Part shown: positions 1-9,624 of the stretch, piece after piece | How the letters are laid out: every line of letters starts with the position of its first letter | Numbering within the stretch: position 1 is the stretch's first letter | Assembly: GCF_012927275.1 (NCBI RefSeq) | Contig: NZ_JABBGG010000018.1 | Span: forward strand, 1 to 52,214 | Length of the DNA stretch: 52,214 bases | Direction of reading: 5' to 3' | From: Massilia polaris | GTDB taxonomy: Bacteria > Pseudomonadota > Gammaproteobacteria > Burkholderiales > Burkholderiaceae_D | Program-made: the position numbers and the translations under genes | Notes under the pieces: generated by a model | Databases searched by the model: none | What the model was told of the DNA's origin: nothing | The model's input: the letters and a program-made list of their open reading frames with translations, nothing else

Positions 1-130
1 CATCGTGACCGCTGATTCCGGTGGCGGCCGAAATCGGTCACGATAGACCGGAATGGGTGGTCACGATGGCCAGAATGACCGGTCACGATAGACCGGAATC
101 ACTGGTCACGATGGGCCGGAATACCCACCA
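1..130. mobile_element. IS21-like terminal repeats (one end of an element leaving the window)
   Basis: Four direct copies of an 18-19 bp unit of the form GGTCACGATRGMCMGGAAT lie at 36-54, 59-76, 81-99 and 104-122, a period of 22-23 bp. A further copy in the opposite orientation lies at 1-20. Regular multiple repeats just inside the tip are typical of IS21-family ends, where the transposase binds. The tip is probably the CA at 129-130, because to its right the sequence at once becomes an epoxide hydrolase coding frame read on the minus strand. The istA/istB genes would lie left of position 1. Family assignment is by repeat architecture only. Confidence 0.6.
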
Positions 131-251
131 GCCAACGCGTGGCTTCAAGGCGCCTTTTCAGTTCGGAAATTTCGACTTCCGGGACGTTGACATGAAATGG
201 ATGAATTGTGGGAGGCGTGCCCGTCTGCGGGGCGTTTTCGATCTTGCTCAT
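131..251 (-). pseudogene. Epoxide hydrolase (EHN type), N-terminal stub cut by IS end
   Basis: Reading leftwards from ATG at 251, behind a GGAG-type ribosome site, the frame gives MSKIENAPQTGTPPTIHPFH and continues through VEISELKRRLEATRW. That pattern (HPFHVNVPE, ELKRRLxATRW) is the epoxide hydrolase N-terminal (EHN) domain. The frame then runs straight into the IS21-like repeats at about 130, so only about 40 of an expected 380-400 residues remain and the whole alpha/beta-hydrolase core is lost. Two further damaged EHN genes lie at 21871-22066 and 30236-30634. The one at 22066 also starts MSKIE, so these may be paralogues. Non-functional. Confidence 0.75.
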
Positions 252-352
252 AGAGGACTCCATTTGGCTTCGATTGTGCGGTTAGCGATTGGGCGAGGAT
301 GCAGCCCGTTCCATTACGATGAGCCCCGATTTTCGGCGCTCATTGTTGGTAA

Positions 353-937
353 TCAGTCTAGCGATGCACCGATCGATGAACTATAGAGCGTTCTGATGAC
401 CGTGCAGGGATTCCCTGCCGCGAAGACGCCGGGAGGAATGTCTTTCACCACAACGCTCCCGGCGCCAATGATAGCGCCGTCTCCGATCGTCACGCCCGGG
501 CAGATAACCGCTGCGCCGCCAACCCAGACATCGTTCCCGATCCGAATCGTTTTGCCTGACTCAATCCCGCTGCGGCGCTGTACTGCGTCCATCGGATGGG
601 TTGCCGTGTAAATCTGAACCGCGGGTCCGAACAGGACGTTATTCCCGATGAATACCCTGGCGACATCAAGGACGACGCAGTTAAAATTGAAGTAGACGCC
701 GGCGCCCATGACGATGTTGGCGCCGTAGTCGCACTGGAACGGCGGCGTCACATACGCACTGGTGTTCGCGCCGAACAAGCTCGACACCAGCGCCTGCCTC
801 TCAGTCTCCGGCGCACGAGGAGAAAGCGTATTCAATTGCTGGCACAGTTCGCGTGCCCGCAGCCGTTCCTCGACCAGCTGTGGATCGGCAGAATTGTACG
901 GAACTTCCGCGAGCATTTTTTCTTTCTCGGTGCGCAT
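353..937 (-). CDS. Sugar O-acetyltransferase (Maa/NodL/LacA type)
   Basis: A 194-residue left-handed beta-helix acetyltransferase that would move an acetyl group from acetyl-CoA to a sugar hydroxyl in the cytoplasm. The N-terminus (MRTEKEKML, then [13 protein letters not shown]) matches the Maa/LacA cap that precedes the hexapeptide repeats. The repeats run from about residue 70 to 180 ([34 protein letters not shown]). The family's catalytic histidine is in YTATHPMD near residue 115, and the usual C-terminal AGNPCTVIR is present. Length is normal. The MRTEKEKM start fits the family although no strong ribosome site precedes it. It lies downstream of arsH on the same strand, after a 55-bp gap; no functional link to arsenic is evident. 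Maltose, galactoside or Nod-factor specificity cannot be told from sequence. Confidence 0.85.
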   Translation of the reverse strand: MRTEKEKMLAEVPYNSADPQLVEERLRARELCQQLNTLSPRAPETERQALVSSLFGANTSAYVTPPFQCDYGANIVMGAGVYFNFNCVVLDVARVFIGNNVLFGPAVQIYTATHPMDAVQRRSGIESGKTIRIGNDVWVGGAAVICPGVTIGDGAIIGAGSVVVKDIPPGVFAAGNPCTVIRTLYSSSIGASLD

Positions 938-992
938 CCGGCTTAATTTTGAGGAGAGGGCACTTGGATATTAGCAGAGCAATAGACGGCCA

Positions 993-1712
993 CTATATCC
1001 TCTCGATCTGCTTGTCGATTGCTTTCAGCGTCCGCTCGCTCCGCTCACTATAGCGATCGACCAGGTAATCGGTCCGGCCGCGCAGCAGCAGTGTGAACTT
1101 GAAAAGCTCCTCCATGACGTCGACCACGCGGTCGTAATAGGCCGATGGTTTCATGCGTCCTGCCTCATCAAACTCCTTGTAGGCCATCGGGACCGATGAC
1201 TGGTTCGGAATCGTGACCATCCGCATCCAGCGCCCAAGCAGCCGCAAGGTGTTCACAACGTTGAACGATTGCGACCCGCCACACACCTGCATGACCGCCA
1301 GGGTCCTTCCCTGGCTTGGTCGCATCGCGCCTTGTTCGAGCGGGATCCAGTCGATTTGGTTCTTCATGACGGCGGTGATGGCGCCATGGCGTTCAGGACT
1401 GCACCACACCTGACCTTCGGACCACAATGAAAGTTCGCGCAACTCGACAACCTTCGGATGGTTCTCGGGAACGCTCCCCGCCATTGGCAGCTCGGTCGGA
1501 TCGAAGATTCTGACCTCGGCGCCAAAATGTTCGAGGATGCGCGCCGCTTCTTCGGTCAGGAAGCGACTGAAGGAGCGTTCCCGCAGAGAACCGTACAGCA
1601 TCAGGATGCGCGGCGGATGAGTCTGGTCCCCGACCTGGATGAGTTTCTCCATTGCCGGAACATCGAGTTGTGCCGGCTTGATGTTTGGAAGGTCGTTCAA
1701 GTTTTCCGCCAT
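993..1712 (-). CDS. arsH: ArsH, NADPH-dependent FMN reductase / organoarsenical oxidase
   Basis: A 239-residue flavodoxin-fold protein of the ArsH family, which oxidises trivalent organoarsenicals using NADPH and FMN. The FMN phosphate loop is [16 protein letters not shown] at about residues 35-50. The flavin and oligomer motifs [20 protein letters not shown] and [17 protein letters not shown] follow. The C-terminal tail is charged ([21 protein letters not shown]), as usual for ArsH. The length matches the family. It follows arsC in the same direction with a short gap, so the two are very likely one arsenic-induced transcript read from the ArsR-type operator upstream of arsC. Assignment is firm; the particular arsenic substrate is not deducible. 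Confidence 0.93.
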   Translation of the reverse strand: MAENLNDLPNIKPAQLDVPAMEKLIQVGDQTHPPRILMLYGSLRERSFSRFLTEEAARILEHFGAEVRIFDPTELPMAGSVPENHPKVVELRELSLWSEGQVWCSPERHGAITAVMKNQIDWIPLEQGAMRPSQGRTLAVMQVCGGSQSFNVVNTLRLLGRWMRMVTIPNQSSVPMAYKEFDEAGRMKPSAYYDRVVDVMEELFKFTLLLRGRTDYLVDRYSERSERTLKAIDKQIERI

Positions 1713-1759
1713 GTTCTGCTTTGGATGTCGTTGAAATGCCTGGGTGGCGAAAATTCGCG

Positions 1760-2239
1760 TTACGGAAGAATGTTGCCGATGCGGTCGAGTTCAGCTTTCA
1801 GCTTGCTTTTATCCTCCTGCAGCTCGGCCAGCGGCAGCGCGAGGAAGGCCTCGATGCGTGCCCGCAGGATTCGGTAAGCCTTAACAAAGGCAGCGTCGAT
1901 TTCTTCTCCCGTGCCGGTCGCATGGGCGGGATCCTCAACGCCCCAGTGCGCACGCAACACAGGACCAAGGTAGGCGGGACAGGTTTCCCCAGCGGCGCTG
2001 GCGCAGACGGTTATGACGATGTCGGGTGTAGCGGGAAGCTTGTCCCATGACTTGCTGTGGTAGCCTTCCGTCGCTATCCCTTCACGCGCGAGGCGGGCGA
2101 GCGAACGAGGGTGGACGTAGCCAGCCGGCTGGCTGCCGGCGCTCATCGCGCGCCAACCTTCCGGCGCCAGATGATTGAACGTGGCTTCGCCCAGGATCGA
2201 GCGGCAAGAATTGCCAGTGCACAAAAATAAAACATTCAC
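1760..2239 (-). CDS. arsC: Arsenate reductase, low-molecular-weight phosphatase (thioredoxin-coupled) type
   Basis: A 159-residue cytoplasmic arsenate reductase. The nucleophile loop CTGNSCRS (C7-X5-R13) opens the protein, and the two resolving cysteines are present at C79 (TVCASAAG) and C87 (ETCPAY), giving the three-cysteine relay of thioredoxin-coupled Ars[12 protein letters not shown] carries the conserved DPA loop. The ATG at 2239 sits directly before the catalytic loop, which fixes the start. It is first in a short arsC-arsH transcript; no arsR, arsB or acr3 gene lies in the window, so the efflux partner must be elsewhere. An ArsR-type operator lies at 2260-2283. Confidence 0.94.
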   Translation of the reverse strand: MNVLFLCTGNSCRSILGEATFNHLAPEGWRAMSAGSQPAGYVHPRSLARLAREGIATEGYHSKSWDKLPATPDIVITVCASAAGETCPAYLGPVLRAHWGVEDPAHATGTGEEIDAAFVKAYRILRARIEAFLALPLAELQEDKSKLKAELDRIGNILP

Positions 2240-2259
2240 TACAGGCCTCGCGAGTTCGG

Positions 2260-2283
2260 TTCGATAATTCGAGTATAGTCGAA
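2260..2283 (-). promoter_or_regulatory. ArsR-type operator/promoter of arsC-arsH
   Basis: Three TCGA cores are spaced as TTCGA-TAAT-TCGA-GTATAG-TCGAA, 21-44 bp upstream of the arsC start. ArsR-family arsenic repressors bind AT-rich dyads of this kind overlapping the promoter. On the minus strand the same bases include TATACT, a plausible -10. The repressor gene itself is not in the window. Confidence 0.55.
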
Positions 2284-2597
2284 AGGTTGACGAATTCCAA
2301 GGTGTTATGTTTCCAGGAACGCTCCTACGTGAGCAACGCGCACGTGTTAACTGACGAGCCCGCTGCGGACTCCTGGTCGAAATGGGAAGTTTTCACTCTC
2401 GATGCCGCGCTCTTTAGTCTGTGAAATGCGCGGACGCAACCGGACTCGCGGCGATTGCTGATGACTCGGCAGGAGCGAAATGGCGAGTAGCATCTTGCCT
2501 GCCGAAGCGAGGGCCCTTTTTGTCGCTTGCTTATAAGATCGGTCCAAGCGAAGGTTTTTTTGATGGGGCCGGATTGGAAAAACTGAGCGATACGCCA
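2284..2597. other. Intergenic, no gene recognised
   Basis: No convincing coding frame was found on either strand. This is where an arsR would often lie, but I see no winged-helix remnant. A CATCAAAAAAACC tract near 2550-2565 has no obvious role. Confidence 0.5.
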
Positions 2598-2618
2598 ACC
2601 CTGAGCCACACTCAGGGT
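2598..2618 (-). terminator. Stem-loop overlapping the stop codon of the FAD oxidoreductase gene
   Basis: A perfect 8-bp inverted repeat ACCCTGAG / CTCAGGGT with a 5-nt loop spans 2598-2618 and includes the stop codon at 2612. No immediate U-run follows, so it is at best a weak or Rho-assisted end, or a 3' stabilising hairpin. Confidence 0.4.
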
Positions 2619-4000
2619 CCGGGCCGGATGTTCTGGTTGCTGCGGAAAAGGTTGTCGGGATCGTACTTCGCCTTGATTTCCTTAAGCCGGCGGTAGTTCG
2701 GGCCATAGGCTTCGGCGATCCGGTCGCCTTCGTCCTCATTGAGGAAGTTGATATAAACGCCACCGGCCGCGTGCGGCGCCGCCGCCTTGAAGAATTCGCG
2801 TGCCCAAGCCAGGCACTTGGCATCCTCGGCGGGCTCGAGCCAGCGGGTGTGCACGTTCATCGCGTACAGCGCGTCGCGGTGCGGATAGGCCATCTCGTCC
2901 GGGGCGTGTGTATTGGCCGCGCCGCCGAGCAGTCCGAGGAAAATTTCGCTCTGCTCAGATGGCAAATTGCCGGCATACTCGATCACCACGTCGATGGCGG
3001 CGTCGCTTAGCGTGTTGAAGTTGTGGGACTTCCAATAATTGCGCGCGGGCGGTACCAGCAGGGGATCGAAAATTTGCTGCCACGCGACGTACGGCATGGA
3101 GCCGATGTGTTCGCCCACTGGCTCGCCGAAACCGCGCAACTCGGCTACCGCGCCGTTCACTTCTTCTGATGGGAGTGGCGAGAAAAAGGCCAGCGCCACC
3201 ACCTCGCTTCCGTGCACCGCCGCAGGCAGGAATGGCAGGGGCGGGGCCTTGCGCAGCACCGCCCAGACCGAAATATTCTCATCCAGCGCCTCGACGTAGT
3301 CGCGGTATTTCCTTAGCACTGACCTGGCCTGTGCAAATGGGAAGACCATCAGGCCGCCGGTGACCATCGGACCGACTGCATGGAGCGCGAATTCGAATGT
3401 CGTTACCACTCCGAAATTCCCGCCGCCGCCGCGGATTGCCCAGAACAAGTCGGGATGGCTGTCGATGTCGGTGTGCAGCCGCTCGCCGTTGGCAATGACG
3501 ATGTCGGCCGAGACCAGGTTGTCGACCGCCAGCCCGTACTTGCGCGTTAGCCAGCCAAAGCCGCCGCCGAGCGTGAGGCCGCCCACGCCGGTGGTCGAAT
3601 TGATGCCGAGCGGCGTTGCCAGCCCATACGCCTGTGCCTCGTGATCGACGTCGCGCAAGGTCGCGCCGCCCTCGACCCAGGCCCGCATTTTATGCGGGGC
3701 GACCTGTACCGAGCGCATCATGCTCAGGTCGATCACCAGTCCGTCATTGACCAGGGCGCTGCCTGCAATGTTGTGGCCGCCGCCGCGAACCGCCAGTTGC
3801 AGGCCATGGTCGCGAGAGAAGTTGACCGCGGCCCGCACGTCGGCTGCGCCGGCGCAACGCACGATCATGGCCGGGCGCTTGTCGATCATCGCGTTCCAGA
3901 TCTTGCGGGCGTCGTCGTAATCAGGTTGGCCGGGCAGGAGCACGGCGCCCCTGAGGCTGCGCTCGAGCTCTTCGATCTCCATAACGCCTACGGTAGTCAT
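2612..4000 (-). CDS. FAD-linked oxidoreductase, berberine-bridge enzyme family
   Basis: A 462-residue flavoprotein of the vanillyl-alcohol-oxidase/PCMH fold. The FAD-binding domain covers about residues 40-210, with RGGGHNIAG (H76, the usual covalent FAD histidine) and GGLTLGGGFGWLTRKYGLA. IRGGGGNFGVVTTFEF leads into the substrate domain. The C-terminal BBE segment is recognisable as YGPNYRRLKEIKAKYDPDNLF near 435-455. Bicovalent members have a cysteine in the loop after TPxG; here it reads TPLGINSTTGVGG, so only single His attachment is expected. A GAAGGG site precedes the ATG at 4000. The gene stands alone. Such enzymes oxidise sugars or plant-type alcohols, but the substrate cannot be inferred. 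Confidence 0.88.
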   Translation of the reverse strand: MTTVGVMEIEELERSLRGAVLLPGQPDYDDARKIWNAMIDKRPAMIVRCAGAADVRAAVNFSRDHGLQLAVRGGGHNIAGSALVNDGLVIDLSMMRSVQVAPHKMRAWVEGGATLRDVDHEAQAYGLATPLGINSTTGVGGLTLGGGFGWLTRKYGLAVDNLVSADIVIANGERLHTDIDSHPDLFWAIRGGGGNFGVVTTFEFALHAVGPMVTGGLMVFPFAQARSVLRKYRDYVEALDENISVWAVLRKAPPLPFLPAAVHGSEVVALAFFSPLPSEEVNGAVAELRGFGEPVGEHIGSMPYVAWQQIFDPLLVPPARNYWKSHNFNTLSDAAIDVVIEYAGNLPSEQSEIFLGLLGGAANTHAPDEMAYPHRDALYAMNVHTRWLEPAEDAKCLAWAREFFKAAAPHAAGGVYINFLNEDEGDRIAEAYGPNYRRLKEIKAKYDPDNLFRSNQNIRPGP

Positions 4001-4199
4001 GACATACCCTTCGCATTGGTTCGCTGACGATCCTTCATAATAGGATGGCAGGGGCGATTTGCAAGCGGTGTCGGCGCCAACACGTTGTTGTCCTTTTTGG
4101 TCACAGCCGGACCTTGATGTAGGTCCGTACCGGGTTGATCGAACCTTGCTCAGCCTTGGCGGACCGGAACGTCGGGGTCCGGGCCCGCGTTCGGCTACT

Positions 4200-4662
4200 T
4201 CAATCGCATTTCGCTGCGATTTCCTGTGCTGCTCTTTCGATCAGCTTGGCCACGGCCTGTGGCTGCGAAATGTAAACCGAGTGGCTGCCCGGTACTTCCT
4301 CGACGCTCGCGCCGATGCGTTTCGACATGAATTGCTGCGCCGGAGGAGGAATCATCTTGTCGTCTTTGGCGATCAGGTAGTAGCTTGGCTTTGCTTTCCA
4401 CGCCGCTTCGCTCACTGCACCGGTCCGTGCGTCCAGGCCCCAAGGCACTTGGGAGGCGGCCATGAAGTTCGCTTTTTCTGGATCGATATCGCCTGCAAAC
4501 GAAGCGGCAAACTTGGCTTGATCGAGCAGCAGGAAGCCATCGACAGGTTGACCGCGCCACGTAGCGGACCGGCGATCGTCAACTGAACTGCGGCCTGCCA
4601 ATTGAGCACCTGCCTGGACTTGTTGATCCCATTCTCGATACGAACTTGGTCAGCGTTTTCAT
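4200..4662 (-). pseudogene. Alpha/beta hydrolase with large internal deletion
   Basis: The 3' part (about 4200-4575) encodes a well-formed hydrolase C-terminus: GQPVDGFLLLDQAKFAASF, FMAASQVPWGLDA, KPSYYLIAKDDKMIPP and the terminal catalytic histidine region VPGSHSVYISQP. The 5' end survives as ATG at 4662 behind an AGGTGAGA site (MKTLTKFV), the normal start of an exported member. Between them the nucleophile-elbow half (about 150 residues) is missing and the two parts are out of frame. The gene is therefore dead unless an internal start makes a fragment. The same type of damage recurs across the window. Confidence 0.7.
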
Positions 4663-4972
4663 CGTTCTCACCTTCGAATTGTTCGCTTTCGGGATGGTTC
4701 TTGCCACGTTTGGCCGATGAAAGGTCAGGCGCCGGTGGATTTATTTTAGTAGTAAAAGATTTAGAGTTAAAGTAGTCCTTGCGATCTTCTTACTCGCCGG
4801 TCGCCAAGCCTGCTCACGACAGCGACGCCTATTGGGCGCAGGGAGTATCTAAGGCCAGGAGGCCTGCTACATCGGCCTTCCCTCGCAGCTTGCAAAATCG
4901 ACCGACAACCGCCGGACCGTCACACATTTACGTCGATTTCAAATGAAGCAAATGTGCAACACCGCACACCCT
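4663..4972. other. Intergenic, no gene recognised
   Basis: About 310 bp without a supportable coding frame. An AT-rich patch at 4740-4780 (TTATTTTAGTAGTAAAAG) could hold a promoter reading leftwards into the damaged hydrolase gene. Confidence 0.4.
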
Positions 4973-6022
4973 TCAGTGGCGATGCCGGTGATGTATGTCC
5001 GGAGTGTGCGGATGCTTATGCGTGACGGGATCATGGACATGCGGATGAGCGTGCGGCTCATTCCCGTCCCACTCGAAATCGTGTTCATGCTGATGATGCG
5101 CGTCGTGCCGGTGTGCGTGTGCATGTGCTAATGGTTCGTGCGTGTGTTCATGCCCATGGTGTTCGGTGAGATGGAGCCAGATGCCCGCCGCCATCAGCGC
5201 GGAGGCGGCCCAGAACGTTGGAGCAGGATCCTCTCCGAGCATCAGCAAGGACAGCGCTGCGCCGATGAACGGCGCGATCGAAAAATAGGCGCCGGTTCGC
5301 GCAGTGCCGAGGTGGCGCAAGGCAAGAACGAACAGCACCAGGCTGAGGCCGTAGCTGCAAAAGCCGAGCACGCCGGCCGACACCGCAGCGCTCAGCGAGG
5401 GAAGCGACTGTCCCGCCGCGAACGCGAGCGATAGGTTAATGGAGCCGGCAACCAGCCCTTTGATTGATGCGATCTGCACCGCATCACTCGCCGATATCTT
5501 GCGGGTGAGGTTGTTGTCGATCGCCCAGCATAGGCAGGCGCCGATAATGGCCAGGCTTGACCACGGCACCTCGGTGACCCCACCCCGCCAGCTCAACAGG
5601 GCCGTGCCTGCGACGATCAGGAGCATGCCGGCGAAGATGCGGCGATCGAAATTCTCGTTGAAAATGAACCACGCCAGCGCTGCAGTCAGGACACCCTCGG
5701 TGTTAAGCAGCAGCGATGCGGTGGAGGCGGGCGTTACCGCCAGGCCAACCATCAGCAATACGGGCCCGACGACTCCGCCAAACGCCGTCGCACCGAGCAG
5801 CCATGGCAGATCCCGCGCGGTCAGGCTGTCGCCCTGCGCTTGCTTGCCTCCGCTGGCGCTCATGCGGATCAGGTACCAGGACAGCAGTCCGAGGCCGCTC
5901 CCGAGATACAGAAGCGCAGCAAGCATGACCGGCTCGACCTGGCCCAGCAGGGTTTTCGCAAACGGCGCGCTTGCGCCAAATGATATGGCGGCGAGGAGCG
6001 CGTAGATGACACCCTGGTGCAT
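4973..6022 (-). CDS. EamA/DMT-family permease with histidine-rich C-terminal tail
   Basis: An inner-membrane transporter of 349 residues with ten predicted hydrophobic segments in two EamA repeats (from ISFGASAPFAKTLLG through GIWLHLTEHH). After the last segment comes a tail of about 65 residues packed with His (HEHTHE, HAHAHRH, HHQHEHD, HPHVHD, HRHRH), resembling metal-binding tails of cation transporters. Ordinary DMT proteins are about 300 residues and lack this tail. I chose the ATG at 6022 because it has an AAGAAGG ribosome site and begins directly before the first membrane segment; a longer start at 6085 adds an unusual basic leader. It is the last gene of the metal RND operon, which with the tail suggests a role in metal traffic or sensing. 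Substrate unknown. Confidence 0.82.
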   Translation of the reverse strand: MHQGVIYALLAAISFGASAPFAKTLLGQVEPVMLAALLYLGSGLGLLSWYLIRMSASGGKQAQGDSLTARDLPWLLGATAFGGVVGPVLLMVGLAVTPASTASLLLNTEGVLTAALAWFIFNENFDRRIFAGMLLIVAGTALLSWRGGVTEVPWSSLAIIGACLCWAIDNNLTRKISASDAVQIASIKGLVAGSINLSLAFAAGQSLPSLSAAVSAGVLGFCSYGLSLVLFVLALRHLGTARTGAYFSIAPFIGAALSLLMLGEDPAPTFWAASALMAAGIWLHLTEHHGHEHTHEPLAHAHAHRHDAHHQHEHDFEWDGNEPHAHPHVHDPVTHKHPHTPDIHHRHRH

Positions 6023-6088
6023 GAGCTGCCTTCTTGAGTTAAGCGGGCGGGCGGCCGTTGCGGCAACGGCCGCCATCCGAGACATGCC

Positions 6089-6463
6089 TTACTTTACCGA
6101 GAACCGGACGCTGACCACGTTCTTGTCCGCGAACGTGACGGCGGCGACGGCTTTGCTGCCCTTTGTCAGGACGGTGTCGCCTTTTGCAACGAGCATATTG
6201 CCGCCTGCAGCTTCAAGCGGCACTTCGGTCTTCTGCGTTCCCTTCAAGACGGTCAATGTGCCGGTGACGCCGGTAGTCGGCAAATCCTTGCCGTGATCGT
6301 CGACAAAAATCGTGGTCTTGCCGTTCTTGCTGACCAGCTCGAACGATAGGTCGCCGGCGGTCTGCACGATGCCGCCATGCTTGGCCTTGCTGCCATGCGC
6401 CATCGCGTTGCCGGACAGGGCAAGACTCATTGCTACAGCCGCGAGTGCAATCAATTTCTTCAT
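6089..6463 (-). CDS. Small exported protein of the metal efflux operon
   Basis: A 124-residue protein with a clear signal peptide (MKKLIALAAVAMSLALSGNA, cleavage after AMA) followed by HGSKAKHGGIVQ. The mature part is a compact beta-rich domain of about 100 residues (ELVSKNGKTTIFVDDHGKD and TGTLTVLKGTQKTEVPLEAAG). Similar small periplasmic proteins accompany CzcCBA-type systems, where they are thought to bind metal. It lies between the RND pump gene and the EamA gene on the same strand with short gaps, so co-transcription is likely. No catalytic motif is visible; function is inferred from context only. Confidence 0.8.
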   Translation of the reverse strand: MKKLIALAAVAMSLALSGNAMAHGSKAKHGGIVQTAGDLSFELVSKNGKTTIFVDDHGKDLPTTGVTGTLTVLKGTQKTEVPLEAAGGNMLVAKGDTVLTKGSKAVAAVTFADKNVVSVRFSVK

Positions 6464-6518
6464 TCCAGTTCTCCGAAAATGTAGCGGCAGGGAAGGGCGC
6501 CGCTACCTGGCCCATGTT

Positions 6519-9500
6519 TCAATACGCTTGCTGCTCGTCCGAGGCAACCAGCGCCTCCAGCGGCTTGCGTCCCACCAGCCAGAAGATCAACGGTGTCAGG
6601 AGCGAGTCCAGCACCGTGGAACTGATCAGGCCGCCAAAAATGACCACCGCCACAGGATGCAGAATCTCCTTGCCCGGCGCATCCGCGGCTAACAGCAGGG
6701 GCAACAGGGCGAAGGCGGCGACCAGGGCTGTCATCAGAACCGGGGTCAGACGCTCCAGCGAGCCACGCACGATCATCGGCCAACCGAACGTTTCACCCTC
6801 GAACTTGCAGAGGTTGACGTAGTGGCTGACCTTCAGGATGCCATTGCGTGTCGCGATGCCTGCGAGCGTGATAAAGCCCATCATCGAGGCCACCGACAAT
6901 GAGACCCCCGCGATCCACATCGCGATCACGCTGCCCACCAGCGCAAACGGGATGTTGCCCATGATGATAAGCGCAAGCGTGGACGACCGGTAGCGCGAAT
7001 ACAGCACCAGGAAGATCAGCACCAGCGACGCCAGCGACAGGCCGACGATGAGCCGCTGCGCCTGCTCCTGCGCCTGGAACTGCCCTTCGATACGGACGAA
7101 GTAGCCATCCGGCAGCTTGGCATCGGCGACGGTTTTTCGAACATTGGCTATGATGTCGGACATGTTGCTGCCGTCGGAATTGGCATACACGACGATACGG
7201 CGACGTCCGTTTTCGCGCCCGATCTGGTTCGGGCCATCGCCTTCCTCGACGGTGGCAATCGCCGACAGCGGAATGCGCCCGGCGGGGCTGTCGATCATGA
7301 CGCGCGCCATGTCCTGCGGCGTGCGGTGCGCATCGGACAGGCGGACAACCAGGTCGAAGCGGCGCGCGCCATCGATGATCTGGGTCACGCGGCTTCCCTC
7401 CGCCAGCGATTCCAGCGCGGCCAGCACCTGTCCGGCGGCAAGGCCGTGCTGTGCCGCTTTCCGATAGTCGACGTGCACCTTGATCTGGGGGATCAGCACC
7501 TGACGTTCCACCGACAGGTCGACCAGGCCCGGGACCGTGGCCAGGCCGGTTCGCAAGCCGTCGGCAAGTCCGCGCAAGGTGTCCAGATCGTCACCGTAAA
7601 TCTTCAGCGCAATCTGGGCCCGGACCCCGGACAGCAGGTGGTCCAGGCGGTGCGAAATCGGCTGGCCGATCGCTACCGAGGCTGGGATGGCCGAGAGCTG
7701 GGACCGGATGCCCGCCATGATCTCCTCGCGGCTGCGTTCGGACGGCCTGAGGTCGACGTCGATTTCGGAGGAGTGAACACCTTCGGCATGCTCGTCGAGC
7801 TCGGCACGGCCGGTGCGCCTTCCGACCTTGGTCACTTCAGGGACCTGGCCGATCAGGGTTTCCGCCAACGCGCCCATCCGGTTCGCTTCCGCCAGCGAGG
7901 TGCCCGGTGTAAAGGTCATCCCCATGACGAGCGATCCTTCGTTAAACGCCGGCAGGAATGCGCGCGGGAAGAACGGCACCGACGCGGCGGCCGCAATGAC
8001 GACAATCAGGGCAACTGCCAGGATGGTGCGGATGCGGGCGAACGACCAGTCAAGGACGGCGCTATCCCAGGCTTTCAGTCGGCGCACAACGGGGCTGTCG
8101 CCCCGGTGCAGGCGTTTCATGCGCGGCAGCAGGTAGTACGCCAGGGCCGGCGTCACCGTCATCGAAACCAGCATCGAAGCGAGGATCGAGCCGATGTAGG
8201 CAATGCCAAGCGGAGCGAACAGGCGGCCTTCAATGCCCGGAAGGGCAAACAGGGGCACAAACACCAGCACGACAATGATGGTCGCGTACACAATCCCCGA
8301 GCGCACTTCGATCGAGGCGCGCCAGATTACCTCGAGCACGGAAAGGCCACTCTCGCTACGCTGTTTCAGCCGCCGTACGATATTCTCCACGTCCACTACC
8401 GCGTCGTCGACCAGTTCACCGATGGCGATCGCCAGCCCGCCCAGCGTCATGACGTTAATCGACTGGCCAAGCAGGTGGAAGGCCAGCGCAGTCACGCCAA
8501 GCGACAGCGGGATCGCGATCAGCGAGATCAACGTGGTCCGCACACTCAGCAGGAAGGCGAACAGCACGATGGCCACCAGGATGGCGCCGTCGCGCAGCGC
8601 GTCGACCACGTTGCCGATCGAGGAATCGATGAAGTTGGCCTGGCGGAATAGCACGACAGGCTGCGCCATGCCCTTGGGCAGTCCCTGCTTCAGCTCGGCG
8701 AGCGCGGTTTCGATGTCGCGCGTCAGGCGCACGGTGTCGCCGGCGGGCTGCTTCTGGACGCTGATAATGACCGCCGGTTTGCCGTTCAAGCCAGCGTCGC
8801 CTCGCTTGAATGCCGGCGCATAGCGCACGCTGGCAACCTGCTCGAGCAGCACTGGCGTGCCGTTCCGGTAGGCGACAGCCAGTCCCTTGGCGTCATCGAG
8901 CTTATTGGTACGCCCCAGGTTCCTGATCAGGTATTCGCGGCTGTTCAGGTCGATGAAGCCGCCACTGGTATTGGCCGCGAAGCCACGCAGCGCGCCGGTA
9001 AGCTGGTCGAGCGAAATGCCGAACTGGGCCATTCGCGCAGTATCGGGTTCGACCCGAAGCTGGCGCACTTCGCCGCCGATGGGGATGACCTGCGACACGC
9101 CGGGAATCGACAGCAGGCGCGGCCGCAGGACAAAGTCGGCATACTCGCGCGCCTTCATCGGGTCGGTGACCGCGACGTCGATCGGCAAGGCGATCAGCAT
9201 GATTTCGCCCATGATCGAGGAAACCGGACCCATCATCGGCGAGATATTGTCCGGGAGCTGTTCCTTGACGAGAGCGATCCGTTCGGACACCAGCTGGCGG
9301 TTGCGGTAGGGGTCGGTACCCCAGTCGAACTCCGCGTAGACAATCGACAGGCCGACGCCGGAGACCGAGCGTACCCGCGTCACACCAGGCATGCCGTTGA
9401 GCGAAGTCTCGATCGGGAACGAAACAAGTTGCTCGACCTCCTCGGGCGCCATGCCGCCGGCCTCCGTCAGCACGGTCACGACCGGCTTGTTCAGGTCGGG

Positions 9501-9617
9501 AAACACGTCGACCGGGGTGCGCCAGGCGGTGACAGCGCCCCAGATCATCAGGAGCACGGCGGCCGCAAGCACAAACAGCCGGTTTCTCAGGCTAAAGCGA
9601 ACAATAAAATTGAACAT
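6519..9617 (-). CDS. Heavy-metal efflux RND pump, CusA/CzcA family
   Basis: A 1032-residue inner-membrane proton/metal antiporter, the pump of a tripartite efflux complex. It begins [20 protein letters not shown] with the first membrane helix, has the family opening [14 protein letters not shown], two large periplasmic loops and twelve membrane helices. The TM4 signature reads [20 protein letters not shown], carrying the acidic residues used for proton transfer in HME-RND pumps. That motif differs from both the CzcA and the CusA consensus, so Zn/Co/Cd versus Cu/Ag cannot be decided here. It follows the adaptor gene with an 8-bp gap. Full length, no frameshift. Confidence 0.93.
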   Translation of the reverse strand: MFNFIVRFSLRNRLFVLAAAVLLMIWGAVTAWRTPVDVFPDLNKPVVTVLTEAGGMAPEEVEQLVSFPIETSLNGMPGVTRVRSVSGVGLSIVYAEFDWGTDPYRNRQLVSERIALVKEQLPDNISPMMGPVSSIMGEIMLIALPIDVAVTDPMKAREYADFVLRPRLLSIPGVSQVIPIGGEVRQLRVEPDTARMAQFGISLDQLTGALRGFAANTSGGFIDLNSREYLIRNLGRTNKLDDAKGLAVAYRNGTPVLLEQVASVRYAPAFKRGDAGLNGKPAVIISVQKQPAGDTVRLTRDIETALAELKQGLPKGMAQPVVLFRQANFIDSSIGNVVDALRDGAILVAIVLFAFLLSVRTTLISLIAIPLSLGVTALAFHLLGQSINVMTLGGLAIAIGELVDDAVVDVENIVRRLKQRSESGLSVLEVIWRASIEVRSGIVYATIIVVLVFVPLFALPGIEGRLFAPLGIAYIGSILASMLVSMTVTPALAYYLLPRMKRLHRGDSPVVRRLKAWDSAVLDWSFARIRTILAVALIVVIAAAASVPFFPRAFLPAFNEGSLVMGMTFTPGTSLAEANRMGALAETLIGQVPEVTKVGRRTGRAELDEHAEGVHSSEIDVDLRPSERSREEIMAGIRSQLSAIPASVAIGQPISHRLDHLLSGVRAQIALKIYGDDLDTLRGLADGLRTGLATVPGLVDLSVERQVLIPQIKVHVDYRKAAQHGLAAGQVLAALESLAEGSRVTQIIDGARRFDLVVRLSDAHRTPQDMARVMIDSPAGRIPLSAIATVEEGDGPNQIGRENGRRRIVVYANSDGSNMSDIIANVRKTVADAKLPDGYFVRIEGQFQAQEQAQRLIVGLSLASLVLIFLVLYSRYRSSTLALIIMGNIPFALVGSVIAMWIAGVSLSVASMMGFITLAGIATRNGILKVSHYVNLCKFEGETFGWPMIVRGSLERLTPVLMTALVAAFALLPLLLAADAPGKEILHPVAVVIFGGLISSTVLDSLLTPLIFWLVGRKPLEALVASDEQQAY

Positions 9618-9624
9618 GGTCCGC

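Noticed and set aside
36-122. CRISPR array
   Set aside because: Spacers would be only 3-5 bp; even repeats at an IS tip explain it.
7326-8651. Long plus-strand open frame of about 440 codons inside the metal pump gene
   Set aside because: It is an antisense shadow of the GC-rich pump gene, with low-complexity His/Arg/Gln composition.
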